This document shows, in pieces, positions 7,616 through 16,782 of a stretch of DNA of 64,000 nt. The stretch spans positions 13,308 to 77,307 of the forward strand of contig JAZUIV010000059.1 in assembly GCA_045642485.1 (NCBI GenBank), read 5' to 3'. Positions within the stretch are counted from its first letter, which is position 1. Each line of letters starts with the position of its first letter. Under the pieces are notes generated by a model that did no database searches, was not told the origin of the DNA, and worked only from the letters and a program-made list of their open reading frames with translations. This stretch comes from Cacconaster sp045642485. Lineage in GTDB: Bacteria; Bacteroidota; Bacteroidia; Bacteroidales; UBA932. The position numbers were made by a program, and so were the translations under genes.

Positions 7616-10525
7616 ATGAACGACATCGTACTATCCAGTCTGCTCAATCTGTTCGCAATCTTCGGTTCGGACAGCGGCCTTGACCGCGAGAAATCCCTCC
7701 TCCTGATTTCCGATTATCTACGAACGAATTTCGGAGTGAAGGACCTGCAGTCGTATATCAATCTCTATACGGCTCTTCGGGACTATTATGACGAAGTTCC
7801 GGACCTTGACAAAAAGTCCATTGCGGAAGGGATTTGCGGTAAGTTGAAAGGAAGCCTGAACAGGACAGGTCAGGGGGCTATGGTGCTCCGTCTGCTGGAA
7901 TTCTGCAGTACCAATGAGGACAAGTACAATCCCGACTACCCCATATTCCGTGAGATGGCCGAAGTCTTCGGGATATCCGATGCCAGATATTCGAACTATG
8001 TGAATTTCGTGGCCGGCAGGGAGGATGACAGTGTAAAGGTCATCGACCTGGGGAAAGAGCAGGGCAGGCTGAAGACCCTGTATCAGAGGGAGGAGAATAT
8101 ACTCTATTTCACTTATTGCGGAAATTCCGACATAAGGATGAATGACAGACCTGTGATGAGCGGGTCTTTCCAGCAGTGGCTTCAGAGCGGAGTCCTCAAG
8201 GGCAAGCAGATTCAGCCCTATTACTACTCGACAATCGTTTCTCTGTATGACAACGAGCAGAGCGGGGATTACGTGGAGTTCTGCGGACGAGACGTTGACT
8301 TCCGTTTCGAGGAGGGCAGTGATGTGGGTATGCACAACCTCAGTTTCACCCTTCACAGCGGACAACTGATAGCGATAATGGGGGGCAGCGGAGTCGGCAA
8401 ATCAACTCTTCTGTCGCTTCTCAACGGCAGTCTCAAGCCGCAGAGAGGGTCGATAACCATCAACGGGCACGATATCACCGAGCCCTCCGCGAAAGCCCTG
8501 ATAGGATTCGTCCCTCAGGATGATCTTCTGATAGAGGAACTTACGGTATATGAAAATCTATGGTACACCGCAAAACTCTGTTTTGACGATATGCCGGACG
8601 AGGAGATTGACCGCAGGGTCCTCAAGATGCTGGCGCAGCTCGGTCTGGATGCCGCAAAGGACCTGAAGGTGGGCTCTCCCATAAACAAATTCATATCGGG
8701 CGGTCAGAGAAAGAGGCTCAACATCGCTCTTGAACTTATCCGTGAACCGGCAGTGCTGTTCCTTGACGAACCCACCAGCGGACTTTCATCGTCCGACACG
8801 GAAAAGGTGATAAACCTGCTTAAGGAGCAGACCGGGAAGGGCAAACTGATAATAGTGAATATCCATCAGCCCTCTTCCGACGTTTACAAGTTGTTCGACC
8901 GTCTGTGGCTTCTTGACAAAGGGGGATACCCGGTCTATGACGGCAATCCCATCGAGGCCGTGTCATATTTCAAGAATGCCGCCAATTTCGCCGACGCGGA
9001 CATCTCCGCCTGCCCCACCTGCGGAAACGTCAATCCCGAGGTGATTCTCAATATCATCGACGACCGGGCGCTTGATGCCACGGGGCAGATGACCGACAAG
9101 AGGAGGATACAGCCCGCGGAGTGGCACGATATGTATCTTAAGAACAGACCGGAGATGGGTCCTGCCAAGGTGTCTGACGTCCCTCCCACGGACCAGCGCC
9201 GTCCCTCCGCTCTGAGACAGTTCCTGATATTTCTGCGCCGCAACTGCAGCACGAAGCTGACGAATCTCCAGTATATCCTGGTGACGTTGATGGAGGCTCC
9301 TCTTTTGGCGGCAATCAGTGCCATCCTTACGCGCTACGTCCCTGAAAGCGGTGTATATTGCCTGATGGAGAACAAGAATTTCACCTCTTATCTCTTTATG
9401 GCAATCATCGTGGCGATTTTCCTCGGGATGAGCGGCAGCGCGGAGGAAATCATCAGAGACAGGGCTTTGCTCAAGAGAGAAAAGTTCCTGAATCTTTCGT
9501 ATGCCGGATACATCTGGTCGAAGATAGTCTATATGGCAGCCGTATGTCTTGTCCAGACACTCCTTTTCATAGTGGTCGGCAATCTTATCATCGGTGTCCA
9601 CGGTCTCTTCTGGGAGTGGTGGATGATACTCTTCATATCCGCTTTCCTTGCGAGCCTTACCGGACTGATTCTTTCGCAGTGTATGAATTCCGTGGTGGCA
9701 ATCTACATCACAATCCCGCTTCTGCTGATTCCGCAGATTCTGCTGTGTGGTCTGGTGGTGGATTTCGATGACCTCAATTCGGGAAGCGAGACGGGCAACG
9801 TGCCGGTGATAGGGGACGTGATTCCTTCCAGATGGGCATACGAGGCTCTTGCTGTCACAAGTTTCTCAAAGAATGATTTCGAAAGGCAGTTCTACGAGGC
9901 TGACCGGGACAAATATACCTGTATGTACTATTCCGAGGCATTCCTCTATGAACTCGAGTCGCAGGTTGAGACCAGATATGACGAAATGTTCCGTCGAGAG
10001 GGAGGGCAGGAGGATTCGCGGCACCTCAAGATAATCCTTGCCGGGTTAGGGCAGCTTGCCGATATATGCCGGATAGAGGATTATGCGGGTGATTGCTCAT
10101 ACGAATCCCTGTCCGAATACATCGGAAATGCGAAGAAGATATTGAAGGAGAGAGGGAATCGCACCACCCTAGCGATGGACAGGCGCGTCAATGAGTTCAT
10201 TGCGGAGAACGGATCCGAAAAAATGCTGTCGCTCAAGCGGAGCAGCCATAACCTGCAGCTTGAGAACCTCGTACTCAACAGGAATGCTGAAAAATTGTAT
10301 GTTGTCAGAGGTAGTCATATAGTTCCGAAGTGCGGATATGTATTCCTTACTCCGCAAAGCCGCAACGGCAGGGCTCCGTTCTACAGCGGAGTGAAGGTTG
10401 TGGGTTGGTATGAAATAGAGACCTTCTGGTTCAATATGGCCGTGCTGTTCGGTATGTGTGTGGTTCTCACTATATTTCTTTTGAAGGATTTCCCCGGAAA
10501 ATTTGTAAGGCGCGAGCGTAATTAA
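7616..10525 (+). CDS. large ABCG-type ABC exporter with TerB-like N-terminus
   Basis: A 969-aa half-transporter in ABCG order (ATPase first, membrane domain second). Residues about 1-150 look like an alpha-helical TerB-like domain. The ATPase has Walker A GGSGVGKST at about 256, signature ISGGQRKRLN at about 360, Walker B AVLFLDEPTSGL at about 380 and the H-loop NIHQPSSD. The membrane part has about five or six segments from residue 555 on, including EIIRDRALLKREK, typical of ABCG permeases. Between the penultimate and last membrane segments lies a roughly 180-residue soluble insertion (about 745-930), which is unusual. It starts 10 nt after the ACP stop, so it is a candidate exporter for the cluster's acylated product. 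Confidence 0.85.
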   Translation: MNDIVLSSLLNLFAIFGSDSGLDREKSLLLISDYLRTNFGVKDLQSYINLYTALRDYYDEVPDLDKKSIAEGICGKLKGSLNRTGQGAMVLRLLEFCSTNEDKYNPDYPIFREMAEVFGISDARYSNYVNFVAGREDDSVKVIDLGKEQGRLKTLYQREENILYFTYCGNSDIRMNDRPVMSGSFQQWLQSGVLKGKQIQPYYYSTIVSLYDNEQSGDYVEFCGRDVDFRFEEGSDVGMHNLSFTLHSGQLIAIMGGSGVGKSTLLSLLNGSLKPQRGSITINGHDITEPSAKALIGFVPQDDLLIEELTVYENLWYTAKLCFDDMPDEEIDRRVLKMLAQLGLDAAKDLKVGSPINKFISGGQRKRLNIALELIREPAVLFLDEPTSGLSSSDTEKVINLLKEQTGKGKLIIVNIHQPSSDVYKLFDRLWLLDKGGYPVYDGNPIEAVSYFKNAANFADADISACPTCGNVNPEVILNIIDDRALDATGQMTDKRRIQPAEWHDMYLKNRPEMGPAKVSDVPPTDQRRPSALRQFLIFLRRNCSTKLTNLQYILVTLMEAPLLAAISAILTRYVPESGVYCLMENKNFTSYLFMAIIVAIFLGMSGSAEEIIRDRALLKREKFLNLSYAGYIWSKIVYMAAVCLVQTLLFIVVGNLIIGVHGLFWEWWMILFISAFLASLTGLILSQCMNSVVAIYITIPLLLIPQILLCGLVVDFDDLNSGSETGNVPVIGDVIPSRWAYEALAVTSFSKNDFERQFYEADRDKYTCMYYSEAFLYELESQVETRYDEMFRREGGQEDSRHLKIILAGLGQLADICRIEDYAGDCSYESLSEYIGNAKKILKERGNRTTLAMDRRVNEFIAENGSEKMLSLKRSSHNLQLENLVLNRNAEKLYVVRGSHIVPKCGYVFLTPQSRNGRAPFYSGVKVVGWYEIETFWFNMAVLFGMCVVLTIFLLKDFPGKFVRRERN

Positions 10526-10536
10526 AAATAAATTGC

Positions 10537-10544
10537 TATATTTG
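10537..10544 (+). promoter_or_regulatory. TATATTTG -7 box before the lipoprotein gene
   Basis: TATATTTG fits the TAnnTTTG -7 consensus and lies 37 nt before the ATG at 10582. No TTTG is seen 19-21 nt upstream, so this is a partial match. It could give the lipoprotein gene its own transcript in addition to read-through. Confidence 0.4.
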
Positions 10545-10581
10545 CATAAACTGCTTGAAAAGTATCAAATAAACTTATAAC

Positions 10582-11403
10582 ATGAAAAAGTTAGCTATCA
10601 TCCTTCTTGCGGTGGCGGTTGTTGTGCTGCCTTCTTGCAAGAATCAGAAAAAAGCCGTAGCGGAGGAGCCCGCTCCAAAGGAAGTCTCCCAGAAAGAGAA
10701 GTACATCACCGGAGAGCTCAAAATCAATGCAGAGGCCCTCGCAGAGAGTGTCAGCGCATTGCGCCCTGCAGGCTTTGTTACAAAAGTCAACAATGAGGAG
10801 TATGCTCTTACCGAAAAGGAAAAAATGGTCAAGCCCGACTATCTTTTCAAGCCCGCCAATGTTGACAATTTCGTAACTCTTTCCCAGAAATATCGCGCAT
10901 TGGGAGTCCTGTTCGTTGACCGTGCCATTTCAGAATATTATGATATGCCGGTAACGGAGTATAATACAGCCATCTCCAAACTCCTGGCCGAAATCAATGA
11001 TTCCGTGCTGACCGATTATGCAAAGGCTCAGGCAGGCAAGGACGGTGAGGCTGTCACAGCTTTCGGTTCCATCTACGATGCCGAGGTTGAGGCCAACCGC
11101 GTCAACTACTTCTGGGAGTGTACTGTCGGAATGCTTGTAGAGCAGATTTTCGTCTGCACTCAAAATATCGAGAAGTTTATGCCTATGTTCGATGACCAGA
11201 GCGCTTCGGACGTTACCTACAACTTCATTCTTGTCCACGAGAATCTCCGCCAGCTCATTGAGTTCTATCCTGAACTCAAGCCCCTCAATGAAGTTCTGGA
11301 GCCTCTTTACGTAATCAATGCCATCAGCGTTGACCAGCTCCGCAGCCAGCTCACCGAGCTCAAGGGCGAAATCGGTGTTGCCCGCGCATTTATGCTGAAA
11401 TAA
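10582..11403 (+). CDS. lipoprotein of unknown function
   Basis: A 273-aa protein with a lipoprotein signal peptide: the lipobox LPSC puts the lipidated cysteine at residue 19, followed by KNQKK. The rest is mostly helical with no motif I recognise. It is one of the few genes in the first 44 kb whose start codon is preceded by C (giving CATG). It sits 56 nt after the exporter gene with a weak promoter box between them and a strong terminator after it, so it closes this gene cluster. A periplasmic partner of the exporter is possible but unproven. Confidence 0.75.
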   Translation: MKKLAIILLAVAVVVLPSCKNQKKAVAEEPAPKEVSQKEKYITGELKINAEALAESVSALRPAGFVTKVNNEEYALTEKEKMVKPDYLFKPANVDNFVTLSQKYRALGVLFVDRAISEYYDMPVTEYNTAISKLLAEINDSVLTDYAKAQAGKDGEAVTAFGSIYDAEVEANRVNYFWECTVGMLVEQIFVCTQNIEKFMPMFDDQSASDVTYNFILVHENLRQLIEFYPELKPLNEVLEPLYVINAISVDQLRSQLTELKGEIGVARAFMLK

Positions 11404-11418
11404 TTCAAACACATATCC

Positions 11419-11456
11419 GAATGTCTGAAAACATTGCGTTTTCAGACATTCTTTTT
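11419..11456 (+). terminator. rho-independent terminator closing the acyl-export cluster
   Basis: GAATGTCTGAAAAC at 11419-11432 pairs perfectly with GTTTTCAGACATTC at 11438-11451 around the loop ATTGC, followed by a T-run. A 14-bp perfect stem plus T-tract is a strong intrinsic terminator. Confidence 0.88.
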
Positions 11457-11474
11457 CTCAAGAGGTAAGGTAGG

Positions 11475-12362
11475 ATGAAGGGAAGGAAGAAATTGTCTGA
11501 AAGTGCCGCCTCCGGAATGGTGGCACTTGTTTTTTTGATTCTGGGGTTCCAGCTGGCTCTGTTCGTGACTAAAGTTCTGCAGCGCCCCACAGAGGCTGAA
11601 GCGATTGCGGAGTCCGGAATCGTCCCGCCGGATGCTGTTGTTCCGGAGTCCGGTTCGTTTGAGGTGAAGAAGCCGGGAACAGATAATGGTCATCGTCTGG
11701 GGAGGCGTTCTGGAAGAAAAACGTGGAATGACAAGAGTGTGGGGACTTCTGTTTCTGCGCCGAAACGGCGCATCGAGAGTTTCCGGTTCGATCCCAATAC
11801 CGTGTCGGAGGAGGATCTTGCCCGCCTGGGGTTAAGCCCCAAACAGGCCGCTTCCATCGGAAATTACCGTTCCAAGGGAGGGCGTTTCCGAAAAAAGGAA
11901 GATTTTGCGAAGATGTATGTCGTTTCCGATTCTCTGTATGCAAGGCTTGAGCCGTACATCGACATTCCCAAACTTGAACTGAATTCGGCTGACAGTGCGG
12001 CACTTGTCCGATTGAAGGGGATTGGTCCGTTCTATGCCGGCAGGATTCTCTCCTACAGGGAGAAATTGGGCGGATTCTGCGACATCCGTCAGATGATGGA
12101 GGTGGAGGGTCTGGATTCGGCCCGATTCTCAGGCTTCTGTGATGAAATATATGTGGATACGGCACGGATAGTGAAAATCGATATCTGGCGTGACAGCCTG
12201 CCCCGGCTGGTGTCCCATCCCTATATCGGGGAGAAGGGAGTCCGCCGCATCGAACGTTTCAAAAATGTCTATGACTCCACCCTCTGGTCCATCGGCAATC
12301 TGTTGAAAGACCACGTCATCGCCCCCGAGCAATTCTCCCGCCTCTCTCCCTATCTGGAATGA
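11475..12362 (+). CDS. ComEA-like helix-hairpin-helix membrane protein
   Basis: A 295-aa protein with a short basic N-terminus, one membrane anchor at about residues 13-34, a variable linker to about residue 95, then tandem helix-hairpin-helix units. The clearest is LVRLKGIGPFYAGRILSYRE at about 175-195, preceded by a second unit around LGLSPKQAASIGNYRS. HhH domains of this type bind DNA without sequence specificity, as in ComEA. The protein is probably inner-membrane anchored with its domains in the periplasm. No other competence gene is nearby, so a role in DNA uptake is only an inference. Confidence 0.8.
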   Translation: MKGRKKLSESAASGMVALVFLILGFQLALFVTKVLQRPTEAEAIAESGIVPPDAVVPESGSFEVKKPGTDNGHRLGRRSGRKTWNDKSVGTSVSAPKRRIESFRFDPNTVSEEDLARLGLSPKQAASIGNYRSKGGRFRKKEDFAKMYVVSDSLYARLEPYIDIPKLELNSADSAALVRLKGIGPFYAGRILSYREKLGGFCDIRQMMEVEGLDSARFSGFCDEIYVDTARIVKIDIWRDSLPRLVSHPYIGEKGVRRIERFKNVYDSTLWSIGNLLKDHVIAPEQFSRLSPYLE

Positions 12363-12370
12363 CTTTCGTA

Positions 12371-12393
12371 CAGACGCGAATCATTCGCGTCTG
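12371..12393. terminator. 10-bp perfect hairpin, terminator-like
   Basis: CAGACGCGAA (12371-12380) pairs with TTCGCGTCTG (12384-12393) across a 3-nt loop, 8 nt after the HhH gene stop. There is no T-tract, so it may stabilise a 3' end rather than terminate by itself. Confidence 0.45.
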
Positions 12394-12477
12394 AAAGAAG
12401 TGTTTGTCACTGCGTGTAAGAAAGTTTTTGTAAATTTGACGGAATTTTGTATAATTTTACAATTTATAGCAACTGTT

Positions 12478-13377
12478 ATGCTTCAGTGTGACAACGTTAC
12501 CAAATGTTTTGGGAATTTCAAGGCGCTTGACGGTGTTTCCGTGACAATTCCCGAGGGGACCATATTCGGCCTTCTGGGGCCCAACGGGGCTGGCAAGACA
12601 ACCCTCATCAGAATTATAAACAGAATCATTCCCGCCACGGAAGGACGGATTGTCCTCAACGGCAAGGAGATGACGGACGAGGATGTCCGCTCTTTGGGAT
12701 ATCTCCCGGAAGAGAGGGGTCTGTTCAAAAAATTGAAAGTTGGGGAACAGGCCGTCTATCTGGCCAGGCTCAGGGGAATGTCCACGGCCCAGGCCATCGC
12801 GGAACTCAAGAAATGGTTCATCCGCTTCGGAATCCAGAGTTGGTGGGACAAGAAAATCGAGGAACTCTCCAAGGGCATGGCGCAGAAGGTGCAGTTCATA
12901 ACCACAGTCGTCCATAAACCCCAAATCCTGATTCTGGACGAGCCCTTCTCCGGTTTCGACCCGGTGAACGCCCAGCTCATCCGAAACGAGATCCTCAGGC
13001 TGCGAGACGAAGGCACGACCATCATCCTTTCCACTCACAATATGGAATCCGTCGAGGAACTGTGCGACAACATAATGCTGCTGAACAAATCGAAACTGAT
13101 TGTCAGCGGTCCGACAGACGAAGTGAGAAGAAAATATGGCGCGAACCAGGTCGAGGTGATATACCGCGGCGAAACCCCGCTGCAGGATAGCGAAGCTTTC
13201 GGTGTGTTCCTGACGGAGGACCACAAGGCCGGACATAGAGCAGTGCTCAACGTCAATGACGGCTTTGGTTCCAAGGATGTCCTTCCGGCATTATTGGACA
13301 AAGTAGACATCGTGTCTTACAAGGAACTGATTCCCAGAATGAACGACATATTCATAAGCCTTGTCGGCGGCAAATAG
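12478..13377 (+). CDS. ABC transporter ATP-binding protein (NatA-like)
   Basis: A 299-aa ABC ATPase. Walker A GPNGAGKTT, signature LSKGMAQKVQ, Walker B ILILDEPFSGFD and H-loop STHNME are all present, and the C-terminal 80-residue extension is typical of NatA/ABC-2 type ATPases. An in-frame ATG at 12400 would add 26 residues that do not fit the family; the ATG at 12478 is chosen. The permease gene follows at once with a Shine-Dalgarno-like AGGAGG overlapping this stop, so the two form one exporter. Substrate unknown; Na+ export as in B. subtilis NatAB is only one option. Confidence 0.9.
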   Translation: MLQCDNVTKCFGNFKALDGVSVTIPEGTIFGLLGPNGAGKTTLIRIINRIIPATEGRIVLNGKEMTDEDVRSLGYLPEERGLFKKLKVGEQAVYLARLRGMSTAQAIAELKKWFIRFGIQSWWDKKIEELSKGMAQKVQFITTVVHKPQILILDEPFSGFDPVNAQLIRNEILRLRDEGTTIILSTHNMESVEELCDNIMLLNKSKLIVSGPTDEVRRKYGANQVEVIYRGETPLQDSEAFGVFLTEDHKAGHRAVLNVNDGFGSKDVLPALLDKVDIVSYKELIPRMNDIFISLVGGK

Positions 13378-13389
13378 GAGGAAATGACG

Positions 13390-14760
13390 ATGAAATTCAG
13401 TAAAATAGGCATAATCATAGGACACGAATATTCTACCCGCGTCCGCAAGAAGACATTCCTGCTCACAACTTTCCTCACTCCGCTCCTGCTGGGCCTGTGC
13501 TTCTGCATACCTACCCTGATAATGCTTGCGGGAGGAAGCGAACACTACAACGTCAAGGTAATTGACGATTCCGGCATCTGCGCGCCGTTCTTCGAGAATG
13601 ACGATACCACAACCTATGAAATCACCTCGGGAGAAGATGCCGTGACCTTGAGCAAATCCCTAAAGGAAAACGATTTGTATGCTGTGGTCCACATTTCCGC
13701 GCTCGATGCGGACGGCAACGTGACCGTGGATGCATTTTCCGACGAACCGTTGAACGTGGATGTGAAGGGCAACGTAAGGCACGCTGTCAGCAAGGCGGTG
13801 GAAGCCCGGAAACTGACTGCATACAACATAAACAACCTTGACAAGATTATGGATGCGGTCCATACCGATATCCGTATCAACACGATGACTATGACAGAGG
13901 GTGGAGAGGCGAAGGCGGACTCCGCGGAACTTTATATGATACTGGCCTATCTGATGAGCTTCATAATCTACATGTTTGTGTTCCTGTTCGGCAACTCGGT
14001 GATGCAAAGTATTATAGAAGAAAAGAGCAGCCGTGTGGTGGAGGTTGTGGTATCTTCTGTCAGAAGCGTGGAACTGATGATGGGCAAGATAATCGGAGTT
14101 GCGCTGGTCGCGCTGACCCAGTTCGTGATGTGGGTGGTTCTCACACTCGTAATCGTGGTGGGCTTCGGCGCAATAGCATCCCAGAAGCTTGCTGAAAAAC
14201 AGCCGGAGGCTGTTGCCGGCATTATGGCCGCGGAGGGAAGCGGAAGCATCGACAACATAGCTTCGCTGGTCGAAGCTACCTCCCAGGACGGTGAGAATGC
14301 CGGGATGGTAAGAATCCTTCACCAGATTTCCGACCTGAACTGGCTCTACATCGTCGGATGCTTCCTGATATACTTCATCCTCGGGTATCTGCTCTATGCG
14401 TCGATGTTCGCCGCGGTGGGAGCGGCTGTTGACAATGCGGCGGACACAGGCCAGCTTCAGATGCCGATTACCATCCCGATGATTGTCGGACTGTTTATGA
14501 TGCTGCACGTCTTCCAGCACCCGTCAAGCCCGATAGCGTTCTGGGGCTCCATTATACCTTGGACCTCTCCTATGGTTATGTTGGCAAGAATTCCTTTCGG
14601 GGTCGTTCCGGTGTGGCAACTTGCCCTTTCAATAGGACTGCTTCTGCTTGCGTTTGTCGGGACGGCATATCTGTCGGCAAGAATCTACAGGAGAGGAATA
14701 TTGTCCTTCGGCAAAAAATCCACTTTCAAAGATTTGTTCAAATGGATGAAAAACAAATGA
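13390..14760 (+). CDS. ABC-2 type permease (NatB-like)
   Basis: A 456-aa inner-membrane protein: one membrane segment near residues 30-50, a large extracytoplasmic loop to about 180, then a cluster of five or more segments including FLFGNSVMQSIIEEKSSRVVE, a conserved ABC-2/NatB motif region (EEKSSRVVEV). AGGAGG at 13376-13381 is 8 nt before the ATG at 13390 and only 2 nt before the ATG at 13384, so 13390 is the better start. It pairs with the ATPase upstream, and its TGA overlaps the ATG of the next gene. Confidence 0.88.
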   Translation: MKFSKIGIIIGHEYSTRVRKKTFLLTTFLTPLLLGLCFCIPTLIMLAGGSEHYNVKVIDDSGICAPFFENDDTTTYEITSGEDAVTLSKSLKENDLYAVVHISALDADGNVTVDAFSDEPLNVDVKGNVRHAVSKAVEARKLTAYNINNLDKIMDAVHTDIRINTMTMTEGGEAKADSAELYMILAYLMSFIIYMFVFLFGNSVMQSIIEEKSSRVVEVVVSSVRSVELMMGKIIGVALVALTQFVMWVVLTLVIVVGFGAIASQKLAEKQPEAVAGIMAAEGSGSIDNIASLVEATSQDGENAGMVRILHQISDLNWLYIVGCFLIYFILGYLLYASMFAAVGAAVDNAADTGQLQMPITIPMIVGLFMMLHVFQHPSSPIAFWGSIIPWTSPMVMLARIPFGVVPVWQLALSIGLLLLAFVGTAYLSARIYRRGILSFGKKSTFKDLFKWMKNK

Positions 14761-15500
14761 AAATGAAAAAAATAACTCTTTTTGTCCTGACTTGTTTGCT
14801 TCCTGCGCTGTCATTTGCGCAGCTGGATTACAAATGGGAAGTGGTCAGGATTGATTCCACTTTTGACAACGGGAAGGACTATACTGTCACGGAAATCATA
14901 GGAAAGTATGATTCTCTGGTAGCCCCGCTCCAGGAAATCATCGGCTATGCCGAGGATGAATACAGCGGACGCTATCCGGAAAGCCCGCTTTCGAACTTTG
15001 CGGCGGATGCCCTGCGGGAGTGTGCCGTCAGCCTTTCGGGCGGTAACGTGGATGTCGCCTTGACAAATTTCGGCGGAATACGCAGTTCAATGCCCAAGGG
15101 AGCGGTCAGGGTATATGACATATACTCGATATTCCCTTTCAACAACGACATTGTCTGGTTTGACGTGAAGGGTTCTGACCTGCGCGCCATTTTTGAAAGA
15201 ATGGCAAAATCCGGAAGGATTCAGGCCTGGAGCAACGTCGAACTGGTGGTTGAAGGAAAGAAAATAACCCGACTGAACGTTGCCGGAGCCCCCTTGGATG
15301 ACAACAGGATTTACAGGATGGCGACAATCAACTTCCTGATGGAAGGGGGCGACGGACTGGCATTGTCCAAGGTGGCACAGAGTCAGGTGTCAAGCGGCGT
15401 CTATCTCAGGGATGCTTTTGTCGGGTACATCAAGGACAAGACCGCAAAGGGAGAAAAACTGAAACTTGCCATTGACGGCAGAGTGAAAATAACCGAATAA
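14757..15500 (+). CDS. 5'-nucleotidase C-terminal domain protein
   Basis: A 247-aa secreted protein (signal peptide ending LSFAQ) consisting only of the substrate-binding domain normally found at the C-terminus of UshA-type 5'-nucleotidases: SPLSNFAADALRE, VALTNFGGIRSS, VYDIYSIFPFNN and ATINFLMEGGDG are diagnostic. It lacks the metallophosphatase half, which is encoded by the next gene. The start at 14757 overlaps the permease stop (ATGA); longer readings into the permease gene are unlikely. Probably forms one periplasmic nucleotidase with the downstream product. Confidence 0.88.
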   Translation: MKMKKITLFVLTCLLPALSFAQLDYKWEVVRIDSTFDNGKDYTVTEIIGKYDSLVAPLQEIIGYAEDEYSGRYPESPLSNFAADALRECAVSLSGGNVDVALTNFGGIRSSMPKGAVRVYDIYSIFPFNNDIVWFDVKGSDLRAIFERMAKSGRIQAWSNVELVVEGKKITRLNVAGAPLDDNRIYRMATINFLMEGGDGLALSKVAQSQVSSGVYLRDAFVGYIKDKTAKGEKLKLAIDGRVKITE

Positions 15501-15513
15501 GGAGAAGAGAACA

Positions 15514-16359
15514 ATGAAAGGACTGAAATATATCGTATTTGCGCTGATTATTCTGAGTTCCTGCCAGGTGCAGTCCCGGAAACTTGTCATTCTGCATACC
15601 AATGACACCCATAGCCAGATAGAGCCCCTGCGTGTAGGTCGGGATGCCGGCCTTGGAGGTGTTGACCGCCGTCTGCAATTCATCAACAGTGTCCGCAAGG
15701 AATACGGAAAGAATAACGTCCTCCTTCTTGACGGAGGCGATTACAATCAGGGAACACCCTATTTCACCGTCGCAAAGGGCGACCTTGAGGTGGAACTGTG
15801 CAATGCTCTCGGATATGACGTGGCGACTCTGGGCAACCACGAGTTTGACAACGGGCAGGAGGAACTGGCACGCCGTCTGGGCAATGTAAGACACACAACC
15901 GTGACCTGCAACTATGATTTTTCAGAGACGGTGCTCAAGGATTTTATCAAGCCGTACACCATAGTGAAGCGTGCGGGTCAGAAAATCGGTATAATAGGCG
16001 TCGCCCCGACCGGGCTGAGCAGTCTTGTGATGAAGTCCAGCCAGAAGGGATTGAAAAAGTTGAACACTATAGAAGAGGTGAACAGGTGGGCCGAATATCT
16101 CAGGAATCAGGAAAAGTGCGACCTGGTGATTCTGCTTTCACATCTGGGATACAGCGGAGGAGATATTAAGGACCCGTCGGATCTGGTGGTGGCCGCAAAT
16201 TCCAGGAACATAGACCTGATTGTGGGAGGGCATAGCCACACCTATCTGAAAGAGGCGAAGGAAGTTGAAAATCTGGACGGTATCGCGGTGCCTGTAGTCC
16301 AGGCTTCAGGCAGGGGGGTGGTAGTCGGGAAGTTTGAAATCAATCTCTCTCGACCTTGA
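15514..16359 (+). CDS. 5'-nucleotidase metallophosphatase domain lipoprotein
   Basis: A 281-aa calcineurin-like phosphatase with a lipobox (LSSC) at the N-terminus. The metal ligands are plain: LHTNDTHSQ, DGGDYNQGTP, LGNHEFDNG, LLSHLGYSGG and VGGHSHTYL. This is the N-terminal catalytic half of UshA-like 5'-nucleotidases and ends where the C-terminal half would begin. It starts 13 nt after the gene for that other half, so the two halves are separate genes in reversed order. Its 3' end overlaps the convergent DUF4783 gene by 20 nt. Confidence 0.9.
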   Translation: MKGLKYIVFALIILSSCQVQSRKLVILHTNDTHSQIEPLRVGRDAGLGGVDRRLQFINSVRKEYGKNNVLLLDGGDYNQGTPYFTVAKGDLEVELCNALGYDVATLGNHEFDNGQEELARRLGNVRHTTVTCNYDFSETVLKDFIKPYTIVKRAGQKIGIIGVAPTGLSSLVMKSSQKGLKKLNTIEEVNRWAEYLRNQEKCDLVILLSHLGYSGGDIKDPSDLVVAANSRNIDLIVGGHSHTYLKEAKEVENLDGIAVPVVQASGRGVVVGKFEINLSRP

Positions 16360-16735
16360 TTTGCTCGATGCAGTTGTCGGTCTCGGTCGATTTGACATAT
16401 AGAATGATTCTGAAATTCTCCCCACCGGCATCAAGTTCTCCCACAGCGTACTTCATCGGAGCCTTGCCGCTTTTGTGGATGATGGTGAATTTCTTGGGAG
16501 TGTGGTTGTTGAAGAAATTCTTCATAATGAGCTTGGCCTGATTCCGGGTACAATTGTTGATGGCCCCCAGAATGTCCAACTCGATGCTGTCGGAGAACCA
16601 GGCGGAAAGTTTTTCATAATCTCCGGCGTTGATGTATTTCCCGATGGGGGTGAAAACGTCCTGATCCTTGTCCTGGGCGGAGAGAATTCCCGCTGAAAGC
16701 AGAATTACGGAGAGCGAAAGCAGAAGTTTCTTCAT
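16340..16735 (-). CDS. DUF4783 secreted protein
   Basis: A 131-aa protein with a signal peptide ending LSAQ. The pattern FTPIGKYINAGDYEKLSAWF, then LGAINNCTRNQAKLIMKNFF and an NTF2-like second half with FTIIHKSGKAPMKYAVG, matches the Bacteroidetes family DUF4783. The fold is probably a small NTF2-like periplasmic domain; no function is known. It is transcribed away from rlmH, and its 3' end overlaps the nucleotidase gene on the other strand by 20 nt. Confidence 0.82.
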   Translation of the reverse strand: MKKLLLSLSVILLSAGILSAQDKDQDVFTPIGKYINAGDYEKLSAWFSDSIELDILGAINNCTRNQAKLIMKNFFNNHTPKKFTIIHKSGKAPMKYAVGELDAGGENFRIILYVKSTETDNCIEQIKVERD

Positions 16736-16782
16736 AATGAATTGAAATATAGGGAAAAGAATATAGCAAAAATTGAGCCAGT

